64,000 nucleotides of DNA from JBGSKY01 sp041740995 (GTDB lineage: Bacteria; Planctomycetota; Planctomycetia; Pirellulales; Pirellulaceae): contig JBGSKY010000192.1 in NCBI GenBank assembly GCA_041740995.1, positions 36,295-100,294 of the forward strand. The letters are read 5' to 3'. The notes below the pieces were generated by a model. The model had not been told where the DNA came from, did not search any database, and worked only from the letters and a program-made list of their open reading frames with translations. A program made the translations under genes and the position numbers. Shown here one piece after another: positions 50,434-59,743 of this stretch (the stretch's first letter is position 1; each line of letters opens with the position of its first letter).

Positions 50434-50523
50434 CTGAATGTCACATCCGCTTTGCAAACCGGAAGTGACTTTTAAAACCTTTCCGCCGATATTTTGGCTT
50501 TCACCAACTACTAAAGCAAACAC

Positions 50524-51540
50524 ATGCCTCTCAGAATTCATAACGCGATGTGGCCGGGCCTTGTCGGCAAAGGGGATGGACCAAACCAAGAGCCGCCGAT
50601 TTCATTAGACCGTATGCTTGAGCTAACGGCTGCGGCCAATGTGGATGGTCGAAAATTCGATGGCATCGACTATTTCCTGTTCCTGCCGCACACAGATCCC
50701 AATGCGACGGACGAAGAACTGCGACAGATTGCTGACCGCATTGCTAGTTTTGGTTTTTCCGTCGGATCGTTAGTCGCGCCGGTTTGGCCTGGTACCGTTG
50801 GCGATTCGGCGATGGGTGACGACGTGGCCCGCTCAAAATTCTTAGATGCGGTTCGAGTTGGTTGTCGAATTGCCAAAGTTTTCCGCGAGCAAGGGGTCCG
50901 AAAGTACGGAGTGATTCGGCTTGATTCAGCCGAGTTCGGAATTGCAAAATGGCGAACAGATAAAACCGCCAACACAAAACGGATCGTCGAGACGTTCAAG
51001 GAAGCTGCAAAAATTGCGGCTGATCACGGTGAGCGATTGGCTGCTGAAGGCGAAATTTGCTGGGCAGCAATGCATTCCTGGAAAGATATGCTCGACGTTC
51101 TTGAAGGCGTCGGAATGCCGGAGACGTTTGGATTCCAGGCAGATTTGGCGCACACGTATTTGTACTTGATGGGCTACAACGCACCGGAATACGCGATGCT
51201 GCAACCCGGCTACGATGAAGCAGAATTTTACGCTGCCTACGAGCAAATGACCGACAAGTTGCGGTCCTGGACGATCGATTTTCACGTTGCACAAAACGAT
51301 GGCGATGTGCATGGGGCAGGGGACCACGACAAGACAGGCAAGCATTGTGCAGCGGATGATCCAAACGGAAAACTCGACATCGTCAAGTGTTCTCAATATT
51401 GGCTGAAAGACTACGCCAGTCGCGGGATTGAGCACATTTGCTGGGACGGCTGCATGTTTTCCAACGCGACGCTGGAAGACCCACGGACCTGGAATACAAT
51501 CCTGAAAACCATGATTGATGTTGCCCAAATGGCAGGCTAG
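50524..51540 (+). CDS. TIM-barrel sugar isomerase/epimerase (xylose isomerase-like)
   Basis: 338 residues. TIM-barrel pattern of the AP endonuclease-2 superfamily with likely metal ligands in AAEGEICW, FQADLAHTY, DFHVAQND and WDGCMF (the last ligand may be Asp instead of Glu). Acts on a sugar or sugar acid. Starts 90 bases after the cupin gene; a palindrome follows it. Confidence 0.8.
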   Translation: MPLRIHNAMWPGLVGKGDGPNQEPPISLDRMLELTAAANVDGRKFDGIDYFLFLPHTDPNATDEELRQIADRIASFGFSVGSLVAPVWPGTVGDSAMGDDVARSKFLDAVRVGCRIAKVFREQGVRKYGVIRLDSAEFGIAKWRTDKTANTKRIVETFKEAAKIAADHGERLAAEGEICWAAMHSWKDMLDVLEGVGMPETFGFQADLAHTYLYLMGYNAPEYAMLQPGYDEAEFYAAYEQMTDKLRSWTIDFHVAQNDGDVHGAGDHDKTGKHCAADDPNGKLDIVKCSQYWLKDYASRGIEHICWDGCMFSNATLEDPRTWNTILKTMIDVAQMAG

Positions 51541-51546
51541 AAGAAT

Positions 51547-51567
51547 CGAACGTCGCCGAGACGTTCG
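51547..51567. repeat. 21-base palindrome, copy 1 of a small intergenic element
   Basis: Perfect 8-5-8 hairpin (CGAACGTC / GACGTTCG, loop GCCGA) 6 bases behind the TIM-barrel gene stop. Same architecture as 52825-52845 and, degenerate, 59557-59577. Confidence 0.6.
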
Positions 51568-51660
51568 AGCATTCAAGTCTTCGTTGCCTGCGAATGCGTT
51601 TTTGGTCAGCGACCAGCATGAACGTTTTGGTCTTTTAACTACTTACGAATACAAACCACA

Positions 51661-52803
51661 ATGAGCAGCAAGAAACCTCTCCGCGTCGGCATGATTGGAT
51701 ACGGATTCATGGGGCGAGCGCACTCTAATGCGTATACCAAAGTCAATCACTTTTTCGACTTAGAATTCCAACCAGTCCTCAAAGCCGTCTGTGCTCGCAA
51801 CCCGGAAAAAGCGCAGGCGTTTGCGGACCAATGGGGATATGAATCAATTGAAACCGACTGGAAAAAAATGCTCCAGCGGGACGATATTGACGCAGTTGAT
51901 ATCTGCACACCAAATAACCTGCACAAGGAAATCGCTATCGCCGCAGCCAAAGCGGGCAAGATGATTTTGTGCGAAAAACCTCTGGCCATGAATGTGGCCG
52001 AAGGCGAAGAAATGTGCGAGGTCGTCGAAAAAGCGGGAGTGCCAAATACGGTTTGGTACAACTACCGCCGAATCCCGGCCGTGACCATGGCCAAACAATT
52101 GATCGACGAAGGTCGGCTGGGTCGCATATTTCACTATCGCGCCATGTTTCTTCAAGACTGGACTATCTCCGCGGATGTTCCTCAAGGCGGCGCCGCGACT
52201 TGGCGTTTGGATGTCGACGCGGCTGGTTCGGGTGTAACAGGTGACTTGCTGGCTCACTGTATCGATACGGCGTTATGGTTAAACGGAAGCATTGATTCGC
52301 TGACCGCAGTGACTGAAACGTTTGTAAAAGAACGTGTGCATGCGGAAACTGGAAAGAAGCAAGCGGTCGGAATTGACGACGCCGCTGCATTCCTTGCCAA
52401 ATTCAAGAACGGCTCGCTCGCGACATTCGAATCGACACGGTACGCCCGCGGGCACAAGGCACTTTACACTTTTGAGATCAATGGCGAGCATGCCTCCATC
52501 GCGTGGGACCTGCATGATTTGCATCGCTTGAAATGGTTCGACCATCGCGACGAAAGCAAGCTGCGAGCTTGGAAAAGCATACATCTTTCTGACAGCGATC
52601 AACCATACATGAAGAATTGGTGGGTACCTGGTTTGCAAATTGGTTACGAGCATTCTTTCGTGCATCATGTCGCTGATTTCTTACAAGCAGTTGCGGACGA
52701 TAAACCTTGTCCGCCGACTTTCCGAGATGCGTTGGAAACTCAAAAGGTATGTGACGCGGTTCTGGATAGCGGCAAGAACCACCAATGGCAGACAATAAAA
52801 TAA
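51661..52803 (+). CDS. Gfo/Idh/MocA family oxidoreductase
   Basis: 380 residues. Rossmann fingerprint GMIGYGFMGRAHSN at residues 9-22, the family Lys in EKPLAMN, and a C-terminal substrate domain with GVTGDLLAHCID (catalytic Asp/His region). Oxidises or reduces a sugar with NAD(P). It lies between the two TIM-barrel isomerase genes, suggesting a keto-sugar intermediate. Confidence 0.88.
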   Translation: MSSKKPLRVGMIGYGFMGRAHSNAYTKVNHFFDLEFQPVLKAVCARNPEKAQAFADQWGYESIETDWKKMLQRDDIDAVDICTPNNLHKEIAIAAAKAGKMILCEKPLAMNVAEGEEMCEVVEKAGVPNTVWYNYRRIPAVTMAKQLIDEGRLGRIFHYRAMFLQDWTISADVPQGGAATWRLDVDAAGSGVTGDLLAHCIDTALWLNGSIDSLTAVTETFVKERVHAETGKKQAVGIDDAAAFLAKFKNGSLATFESTRYARGHKALYTFEINGEHASIAWDLHDLHRLKWFDHRDESKLRAWKSIHLSDSDQPYMKNWWVPGLQIGYEHSFVHHVADFLQAVADDKPCPPTFRDALETQKVCDAVLDSGKNHQWQTIK

Positions 52804-52824
52804 ATCCTCCGTCGTCAGCGGTAG

Positions 52825-52845
52825 CGAAAGTCGCTAAGACTTTCG
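52825..52845. repeat. 21-base palindrome, copy 2 of a small intergenic element
   Basis: Perfect 8-5-8 hairpin (CGAAAGTC / GACTTTCG, loop GCTAA) 21 bases behind the oxidoreductase stop. Differs from copy 1 by compensatory changes in the stem. Confidence 0.6.
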
Positions 52846-52889
52846 TTTAGAAGCTAGAACAAACCGTTTTACAAAATCGAGATAAGTCA

Positions 52890-53738
52890 ATGAAATATGG
52901 AATGAATTTGCTACTTTGGTCTGGTGAAATTACCCAGGCGATGTGGCCGGTCTTAGAGCAGCTCAAAGAGATCGGTTACGATTGCGTTGAAGTTCCGATG
53001 TTTAATCTCGATCTCGATTATGCCGCCCTCGGAAAGAAGCTCGATGAACTTGGGCTTCAGCGATCAGCAGTCACTGTTCGAAATGCCGACGACAATCCAA
53101 TTGACGCTAACGCTGCAGTTCGCAAAAAGGGTGTTGAGAATAACAAGCGAACGCTCGATTGTTGCGCCGCTGCAGGAGTTGAAACGTTGGTCGGTCCGTA
53201 CCATTCAGCCATTGGCCATTTCTCGGGCAATGGTCCTACCGCAGACGAATGGAAGTGGGGCATCGAGAGTATGCACGCGACTGCAGAACACGCGGCCACA
53301 GTCGGTGTCCTGCTAGCGGTCGAACCGCTGAATCGTTTCGAAACTTACTTGTTGAACGCTCAGGCAGATGCGGCGAGGTTTTGCCGGGATGTTGGGCATC
53401 CAAACTGTCGTATGATGTACGATACCTTCCACGCGAATATTGAAGAGAAGAGTATTCCAGCGGCGATGCATGCCGTGAAAGATATGCTTTGCCATGTGCA
53501 CATCAGCGAGAATGATCGTAGCACTCCTGGTCATGGAAGTGTTCGGTGGAAAGAAACCTTTGATGCAATCCGCGACATCGGTTACGACGGTTGGTTGGTC
53601 GTCGAAGCCTTCGGTCTGGCCCTTCCAGAGATTGCAGCCGCGACCAAAATTTGGCGAAAAATGTACAGCAGTGAAATGCAACTTGCTAAAGAGGCTTACC
53701 ACTTCATGACCAACCAAGTCGCGATCCGCGCAAGCTAA
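52890..53738 (+). CDS. TIM-barrel sugar epimerase (D-tagatose 3-epimerase/hydroxypyruvate isomerase-like)
   Basis: 282 residues. DTE-family motifs: VEPLNRFETY (Glu metal ligand), MMYDTFHANIEE (Asp), HVHISENDR (His) and VVEAFG (Glu), so all four metal ligands are present. Epimerises a keto sugar such as psicose or tagatose. Last gene of the sugar run; epmA follows after 62 bases. Confidence 0.83.
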   Translation: MKYGMNLLLWSGEITQAMWPVLEQLKEIGYDCVEVPMFNLDLDYAALGKKLDELGLQRSAVTVRNADDNPIDANAAVRKKGVENNKRTLDCCAAAGVETLVGPYHSAIGHFSGNGPTADEWKWGIESMHATAEHAATVGVLLAVEPLNRFETYLLNAQADAARFCRDVGHPNCRMMYDTFHANIEEKSIPAAMHAVKDMLCHVHISENDRSTPGHGSVRWKETFDAIRDIGYDGWLVVEAFGLALPEIAAATKIWRKMYSSEMQLAKEAYHFMTNQVAIRAS

Positions 53739-53800
53739 CGTGCAATGAATCAGCAATCTGCAAAACTTTCGGATTGGGCCTGCACCGCGGCAACGATTGC

Positions 53801-54766
53801 ATGAGCGAATCGTATCGAACATCTGCCAGTATCGCCAATCTGAGGTCCCGATCGCGTCTTGCTGCGTTGGCTAGAACGATTTTCGACCGGGTGGGTTTCG
53901 TCGAAGTTCATCCACCGGTGCTGGGCAGCGAATTTGTGATCGACCGCCACATCGATCCAATCGAAGTTGGTTTGCAGATCGACGGTCATGCGCGACAAAC
54001 CTATTATTTGCAAAGTTCCCCCGAAGCCGCGATGAAGCGGCTCATGACCTCGGGTCTAGAAAGAATCTATTCGCTGGGGCCAGTCTTTCGTGCCGGCGAG
54101 TTTGGTCGCTTACACAATCCAGAATTTACTATGCTGGAATGGTATCGCGTTGGCGACGATATGGATTCAGCTTGCGATTTTCTGTCGAGCGTTGTCAGTG
54201 AGATGCTTGGCCGTCCAGTCGCCAAACGGGTGACGTTCGCAGACAAGTTTCATGAGTTGACATCATTCGATCTCTTTTCGGCCACGCTTTCCGATTTTGC
54301 GAACATAGCTAGTCAATTCAGCCTGGGCGTTGAGTCGAGTTTTTCTACCGACTGGGACGATTGGGTCAATCTGATTTTTTCGGAAGTGATGCAACCGAAA
54401 CTAGGATTTGGTTCTCCTGAAACGATCACCAATTTTCCAGCGTCACAGTCCGCGTTGGCGCGTTTGGGCGAAGATCAGCGAACTGCCGAGCGTTTCGAGA
54501 TTTTCGTTGATGGCATCGAGCTAGCTAACGGATATTGCGAATTGCTTGACGCAGACGAATTGCAGCGTCGAAGCGAACGCGAAAACAAGTTACGGCTGGT
54601 CGATGGGAAATCAATGTTACCAATCCCTTCTAAATTGATTGCAGCAATGCGTTCTGGTCTACCACCAATGAGCGGTTGTGCACTTGGCTTCGACAGGCTG
54701 GTGATGTTGGCCGTCGGGGCGAACACGTTGCAAGAAGTGCTCTGCTTTTCTAGCGACTGCGTCTAA
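53801..54766 (+). CDS. epmA: Elongation factor P lysyl-beta-lysine ligase-like protein EpmA
   Basis: 321 residues from the ATG at 53801 (an earlier TTG at 53774 is in frame). A stand-alone class II lysyl-tRNA synthetase catalytic core: FRAGEFGRLHNPEFTMLEWY (motif 2), DGIELANGYCEL and GCALGFDRLVML (motif 3). There is no anticodon-binding domain. It attaches beta-lysine to EF-P to help translation of proline stretches. The efp gene is not in the window. Confidence 0.92.
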   Translation: MSESYRTSASIANLRSRSRLAALARTIFDRVGFVEVHPPVLGSEFVIDRHIDPIEVGLQIDGHARQTYYLQSSPEAAMKRLMTSGLERIYSLGPVFRAGEFGRLHNPEFTMLEWYRVGDDMDSACDFLSSVVSEMLGRPVAKRVTFADKFHELTSFDLFSATLSDFANIASQFSLGVESSFSTDWDDWVNLIFSEVMQPKLGFGSPETITNFPASQSALARLGEDQRTAERFEIFVDGIELANGYCELLDADELQRRSERENKLRLVDGKSMLPIPSKLIAAMRSGLPPMSGCALGFDRLVMLAVGANTLQEVLCFSSDCV

Positions 54767-55367
54767 GAGCGCTGCGCACGTGCTGTACTCGAGCGGCAAA
54801 ATCAAGCGTCCTTTGTTGCGTTATTGCCCCGCTCCAGAAACATTCTTCGAATATTTATCGTGTGTGACCAAACTTGTCACTAGGCGACCGTTTAATAGGG
54901 TAATCAAGCAATGCAATTGATTGGAATCAAGAGCAGGCAGATCCACCCGATTCATTTTGAGCCGTTTGTAAACGATCTTGTAACTTTTGTTACCACTTCG
55001 CTAGAATGCTAGCTCTGCATGGCATGGATTCGCTTGGACGACTTCAAATTGCTAGTTTGAGAAGGAAATTAGAAATTAGTTTTGGTTGACTGGAGGTGAC
55101 GAACGCAAAGTCCTGCTTGTCAAGGAGTTAAAGTAGGACTGAAGTTCTCAGCTCGAAAGTGGATTTAGTTGGTTTGTCAGCTAAAAGTTTGCTTTAGATG
55201 GCACTACCTATGATTTTCTTGGATATTTGTGAATTTTGACTGAAGTGGGCAGTGATAAGCGGTATTTCGTTTGCTCTTAGCTAACAACGAACGCCGGTCG
55301 CTGTCAATAAATTTTATGAACAGCACTGCTCGTTGAAGCGAGCAAGCAACAATCAAGGAGGTTTACG
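54767..55367 (+). promoter_or_regulatory. Long structured leader upstream of csrA with GGA motifs
   Basis: 601 bases without a gene. A 10-bp hairpin (55109-55118 with 55131-55140, one G-T pair) exposes CAAGGAG in its 12-base loop, the ANGGA-in-a-loop pattern bound by CsrA. Other AAGGA sites are at 55062-55066 and in the csrA ribosome site (55355-55359). A second hairpin, TGCTCG / CGAGCA (55327-55332 and 55339-55344), stands right before that site. Suggests translational autoregulation; not proven. Confidence 0.5.
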
Positions 55368-55625
55368 ATGTTGGTTTTAAGTCGAAAAGAAGGTGAACGT
55401 CTCTCAATCGGTGATGACATCACGATTGTGGTCACCAAGGTTGCTGGTAACCGAGTCACGATCGGTATCGAAGCGCCTCGGAATGTGAAAATTGTCCGCG
55501 GCGAGTTAGATACTTTGGAAGTCAAGCCAGCCGTTTGCAATGCGCTCGACAATTGCGAGTCCGGCTCGCTTGAAATGCGAACCTTTGCAAAGAAGATTAC
55601 GTCGCGACTACGCCAGGTTGGCTAG
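55368..55625 (+). CDS. csrA: Carbon storage regulator CsrA (RNA-binding)
   Basis: 85 residues, longer than E. coli CsrA (61). The core MLVLSRKEGERLSIGDDITI, VTIGIEAPRNVKIVRGEL carries the conserved RNA-binding residues; a 20-residue C-terminal tail with a Cys pair (VCNALDNCE) is extra. A perfect AAGGAGG precedes the ATG by 6 bases. CsrA binds GGA hairpins in mRNA leaders to control translation. Confidence 0.95.
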   Translation: MLVLSRKEGERLSIGDDITIVVTKVAGNRVTIGIEAPRNVKIVRGELDTLEVKPAVCNALDNCESGSLEMRTFAKKITSRLRQVG

Positions 55626-55717
55626 CGTCTACTCACCGTCGGCGATGGAGAATGTGGGCAGCACCAGCACGTTGTGAACTGGGCTGCTGATCAAACTCGT
55701 TACGTTTAACGGTAGTT

Positions 55718-55752
55718 CGTAGGCGGCAATTCGGAATCCGGCCTACGTTTTG
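55718..55752 (+). terminator. Inverted repeat terminator downstream of csrA
   Basis: CGTAGGC (55718-55724) pairs with GCCTACG (55741-55747), extended by GG/CC with a bulge, followed by TTTTGATT. Fits an intrinsic terminator for csrA; similar repeats may occur elsewhere in the genome. Confidence 0.55.
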
Positions 55753-55798
55753 ATTGTGAAGTTAACAGTCAGGACAATGTTCTGCCAGTTAACCCCTA

Positions 55799-57130
55799 CT
55801 AGGTAATTGCAACCTTGCCAGTGCTGTCGCCAAACTCTTCGACGGTCACACCAGCGATCTCAGCCATCGAAATGTGAAGGTTGTTCAAAGGGGTGTCGTC
55901 TTTCTTTTCATTGTTCACGATCGTTCCACCACGAACTTGTCCGCCGCCGTGTCCGGCAAGCATGATCGGAAGGTTGTCGTGATCGTGTCGGTTTCCGTCG
56001 CTAATTGAGCCGCCGTAGACGATTAAGCAATTGTCGAGAAGTGTTCCTTCGTCGCCATCTGGTATTTCGGAAAGCTTATCCAAGAAGTAAGCAAACTGCT
56101 CACTGTAGTAACGATCAATCTTCCGAATCTTCTCGATGCTATCGACTTTGTTTTGGTGGTGAGACAATTGGTGATGTCCCTCTTTGACATCGATCATTGG
56201 GAATGTGCGGTTGCTGCCCTCGTTTGCGAGCATAAACGTTGCCAATCTTGTCGTGTCTGTCCGAAACGCTAATGCCATAATGTCGTACATCAACCGAATT
56301 TGCTCAGTGCAGTCGGCGAACTGCTCTGGTGGCACGGTTACATCCAGATGAGTCAAATCAACAGGTGTCGAGAGTCTATCCATTCGTTTTTCGATCTCTC
56401 TCACGCTTGTAAAATACTGATCGAGTTTTTGGCGATCGTTGACGCCGACGCTCTTTAGCAGACGTTTTTGAGAGTCGATAACCGAGTCAATAATGCTGTG
56501 GCGTCTTGCGCTGGACTGGTCATCATAACCGCCGAAAAGTCGCTTGAATGCCTTTGCTGGACTGACCTCTTTTGCCATCGGCTGGCTTTCCGATCGCCAC
56601 GAAATGTTGTTGGAGTAAGCACACGAATAGCCTGAATCGCAATCGCCAGCTTGACGTCCTTCCTCGGTCCCCAATTCGATCGATGGGAGACGAGTAGTTT
56701 GTCCATAAGTATCAGCAAGGATTTGATCGATGCTTCGACCGACGCGAAGCCGGCTGCCGGCTGTTTTCAGCGGATGCGCGCCAGTAAGGAAAGTGGCTGA
56801 TGATCTCGCGTGGTCGCCCGGCCCGTCGCCCATCGCAAAACCAGTCATCTGTGCCATATTTCGAAAGGCCGTTAGGTGCTGGTGATGTTTTGCCAAAGGT
56901 TCTAAGCTGGGCGATACTTTCCACCCGTTGTCCTCAGCCGAAGGGAGCCAATGCTCGGCATTTGTGCCGTTTGGAAAGAAAACCCAGGCCAAACGAATTG
57001 GCGATTTGGCGATGGTTGCAGCCGCAAATGCAGCGTTGGTTGGTCGCATTGCTTCCAAAAAAGGAAGTCCAAGGCCAATACCAGCGGCCCGCAACATCGT
57101 CCGGCGTGATAGCTTCGATTTAATTGACAT
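55799..57130 (-). CDS. Tat-exported DUF1552 protein
   Basis: 443 residues. The N-terminus has a twin-arginine signal, SRRTMLRAAG, then a hydrophobic stretch and AFAA. The body shows the DUF1552 pattern (RLAWVFFPNGTNAEHWLP, LTAFRNMAQ, GDHARSSATFLTGAHP, NNISWRS). The family is very common in planctomycetes; its biochemical role is unknown. It normally follows a DUF1592-type cytochrome gene, which is absent here. Confidence 0.9.
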   Translation of the reverse strand: MSIKSKLSRRTMLRAAGIGLGLPFLEAMRPTNAAFAAATIAKSPIRLAWVFFPNGTNAEHWLPSAEDNGWKVSPSLEPLAKHHQHLTAFRNMAQMTGFAMGDGPGDHARSSATFLTGAHPLKTAGSRLRVGRSIDQILADTYGQTTRLPSIELGTEEGRQAGDCDSGYSCAYSNNISWRSESQPMAKEVSPAKAFKRLFGGYDDQSSARRHSIIDSVIDSQKRLLKSVGVNDRQKLDQYFTSVREIEKRMDRLSTPVDLTHLDVTVPPEQFADCTEQIRLMYDIMALAFRTDTTRLATFMLANEGSNRTFPMIDVKEGHHQLSHHQNKVDSIEKIRKIDRYYSEQFAYFLDKLSEIPDGDEGTLLDNCLIVYGGSISDGNRHDHDNLPIMLAGHGGGQVRGGTIVNNEKKDDTPLNNLHISMAEIAGVTVEEFGDSTGKVAIT

Positions 57131-57359
57131 GTTTAATCGTTCCGAGGGCTAGCTCAGTGATTGGAAAGAAGTTCCGGGGTGGGGTGGAGTGTGCTGTTAA
57201 CAAAATCAGTTCGATAGCAAACTCCAGGACATTTACAGTATAAGATAGATTGCCCAAAGGCAAGTCTTTTCAGGAGTAGATTACTCTGGCAATATTATGA
57301 CTTTGTTGTTGGGAGCAAGGTAAATATACAAGTAATCACTCTGTCGGGACGCATCCATC

Positions 57360-58667
57360 TTGAATTCCTCAGTATTTATTCGTCTTTGTGTGATGATGTT
57401 CGCCAACTTTTTCGTTTGGGGGGCATGGTTGACGACGCTTGGTCCCTATATGGAAACCCGTGGAATGGGAGCAAGTCTCTCAAACGCATTGGTTTTACAT
57501 TGGGCGGGCGCGTTGGTCTCACCTTTTTTGGTTGGAATGATCGCTGATCGTTTCTTTCCGACAGAAAAAGTGCTTGGAGTGCTTCATCTGGTCGGAGGGT
57601 GTATTTTGCTCTCGATTCCCTTCTTTGCCTCCATGTCAACCGAAGCTTGGAATGCCAAACTCGCACTAGCCCAGGCGACCTCCGAACAAGCGGTCGCTGA
57701 ACTGAGTAGTTCGGCTCTGATTTTTGAGCATCTGCCGTTTTTGTTGGCGATCTTCGCTCACATGATTTGTTACATGCCGACGATCAATCTAACGACTTCG
57801 TTATCGTTCCAGAATCTATCTAGTTCCGAGACGCAGTTCCCGTTTGTTCGGGTGTTCGGAACGATCGGCTGGATTGTGGCTGGTTTTAGCGTTAGCGGCT
57901 TTGGATTTGATGGACAGAACGGAATATTCACGTTGGCTGGAATCGTCGCGATCGCGCTTGGCGTTTACAGCTTTACGCTGCCACACACGCCAGCGCCCAG
58001 CCGCGGCAAACGCGTTAGCGTTCGAGACGTCTTGGGACTAGACGCTTTGGTGTTGCTCAAAGATCGCTCGTATTTGGTGTTTGCAGTCAGCTCATTTTTG
58101 CTCTGTATTCCGCTGTCGGTGTATTACGGTTACTTGGGTATCTATTTGGACGATTTAGGCCAAAAGTCGGCCGCTGCGACGCAGTCGGTTGGCCAGATCT
58201 CCGAGATCTTTTTTATGGTCGCCATGCCACTTTTTTTCGCGAGGTTGGGCGTCAAGTGGATGCTGGCGGTGGGCATGTTAGCCTGGGTTGGACGTTACGC
58301 GCTCTTTGCGATCGGCTCGGAAGAAATGTTTTGGCCGATGTGGATTGGGATCGCGTTGCACGGAATCTGCTACGACTTCTTTTTTGTGACCGGTTACATT
58401 TATACCGACCAGCAAGCTCCGAAGCATATTCGTTCGCAGGCCCAAGGTTTTCTGATCTGGATCACTTTCGGCTGGGGCATGGTGATCGGCTCGTTTGTTT
58501 CGGGCTATCTATTCGCTGACTTGATGGCCAAGACCGACGGGCGACTACCGCTATGGCACCAGAACTGGTGGTTCTTGGCAGGCTTTGCGGCGGTTGTGCT
58601 GATCTTCTTCGTTGCCTTGTTCCGTCCGAACGCTTCGCTGACGAAAGACAGCGAAGAAGTGGCTTGA
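57360..58667 (+). CDS. MFS permease, nucleoside/H+ symporter type
   Basis: 435 residues from a TTG start (57360); the next Met is residue 12, within the first helix, so TTG is preferred because the family N-terminus is MNSS-like. Twelve hydrophobic segments, ANFFVWGAWLTTLGPYM first, and the NupG-type loop. Likely inner-membrane import of nucleosides or small sugars. It is divergent from the DUF1552 gene and converges with the PF06439 gene. Confidence 0.82.
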   Translation: MNSSVFIRLCVMMFANFFVWGAWLTTLGPYMETRGMGASLSNALVLHWAGALVSPFLVGMIADRFFPTEKVLGVLHLVGGCILLSIPFFASMSTEAWNAKLALAQATSEQAVAELSSSALIFEHLPFLLAIFAHMICYMPTINLTTSLSFQNLSSSETQFPFVRVFGTIGWIVAGFSVSGFGFDGQNGIFTLAGIVAIALGVYSFTLPHTPAPSRGKRVSVRDVLGLDALVLLKDRSYLVFAVSSFLLCIPLSVYYGYLGIYLDDLGQKSAAATQSVGQISEIFFMVAMPLFFARLGVKWMLAVGMLAWVGRYALFAIGSEEMFWPMWIGIALHGICYDFFFVTGYIYTDQQAPKHIRSQAQGFLIWITFGWGMVIGSFVSGYLFADLMAKTDGRLPLWHQNWWFLAGFAAVVLIFFVALFRPNASLTKDSEEVA

Positions 58668-58682
58668 CACGAACCAATAGGT

Positions 58683-59312
58683 CTAATTGCTCAAATCGCG
58701 AATCAAGATATCTTTGAAACGCATCCGGCCTTCGCCGCCGGAATGCAACTGTAAGGCGATGACGCCTTCGGTGGCGTCGGGAGTCGGGTAGGTAAAATCC
58801 AAAACTAGCTCGCCGTTAAGATGTACAACGTAATGCTTGCCTTCGACTTTGATCAGCATGTCGTTCCAGTCGTCGGGGCGAAGCACCGTTTCTAGCTCTG
58901 GTGCTGGCCAAGCGACCCAGCCCTTGCCGTCGCCATAAATCCCGCCGGTGTGGTGTCCAATTACGCGATCGATCTCTACCTGCCTGCCTTTGATGACCTT
59001 GACAGTTCCTGGCTCGAATTCAGTGTGCAAGTAAACTCCGCTGTTGCCGTTTGCTTCGCATTTGAATCGTAAGGCCAAATGGAAGTCTTTATAAACTTTG
59101 TCGGTTGCCAAGTAGCCGTACTCTTCCGTGATGCCCTCGCCATAGATTGCCCCATCCTCAACGACCCATTTTTCGCTACCGATCTTCGTCCAGCCGCTCA
59201 AGTCCTCTCCGTTAAACAGCGGTTGCCAATTCGCCTCAAAACGTTTTGGCGTGTCCTGGGCAGACACGATAGATACAGCTAGTGAAAAAACGAACGTCCA
59301 AACAATACGCAT
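58683..59312 (-). CDS. Secreted PF06439 (DUF1080) 3-keto-disaccharide hydrolase-like protein
   Basis: 209 residues from the ATG at 59310-59312; a TTG at 59327 is an alternative. Signal peptide ends at VSAQD. The concanavalin-like fold is clear: FNGEDLSGWTKIG, KWVVEDGAIYGEG, FHLALRFKCEANGNSGVYL, GQGVEIDRV-like and GGEGRMRFKDILIRDL. Members hydrolyse 3-keto-glycosides in some pathways. It ends 15 bases from the converging permease. Confidence 0.85.
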   Translation of the reverse strand: MRIVWTFVFSLAVSIVSAQDTPKRFEANWQPLFNGEDLSGWTKIGSEKWVVEDGAIYGEGITEEYGYLATDKVYKDFHLALRFKCEANGNSGVYLHTEFEPGTVKVIKGRQVEIDRVIGHHTGGIYGDGKGWVAWPAPELETVLRPDDWNDMLIKVEGKHYVVHLNGELVLDFTYPTPDATEGVIALQLHSGGEGRMRFKDILIRDLSN

Positions 59313-59743
59313 GATGATTGGTTCCAAGGTGCAAGTGTTGATGTTGTTACCGGTGCCGCAAACCCGTCTGATTATGGCGATAATCTCGAAGGAGCAAACA
59401 ATCTTAGTTTAACGTATGGCACAGTTCATCACTTCAGGCAAAACGAAAAACACCTCGTCAAATGCTATTGAAGGTCAGCATTGGCGGCTGCTTAGCGCAG
59501 CGGGAACAATTACTAGCCTAGCGGCGCTCCTCAAGAGTTTCGTCCACGCGTGGAAACGAACGTCTTGAAGACTCACGCTACGTCAAGATTCGTCAGTTGA
59601 ATTCCCGCGCTGAATTGATCAGCTCGGTCGCATCAGGGCAATGACCAGAGCGTGCAGCACCGTAACGTGTGGGTTAGACTGAAAGCGGAACATATCGAGA
59701 CGATTGTTTTTAAAACCTAGCCGCGTGGAGCAGACGATCTGCC
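59313..59743. other. 431-base gap before the zinc-ribbon/YkgJ gene
   Basis: No gene. It contains a degenerate third copy of the 21-base palindrome at 59557-59577 (CGAACGTC, 5 bases, GACTCACG; only the left half is intact). Otherwise nothing recognised. Confidence 0.4.
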
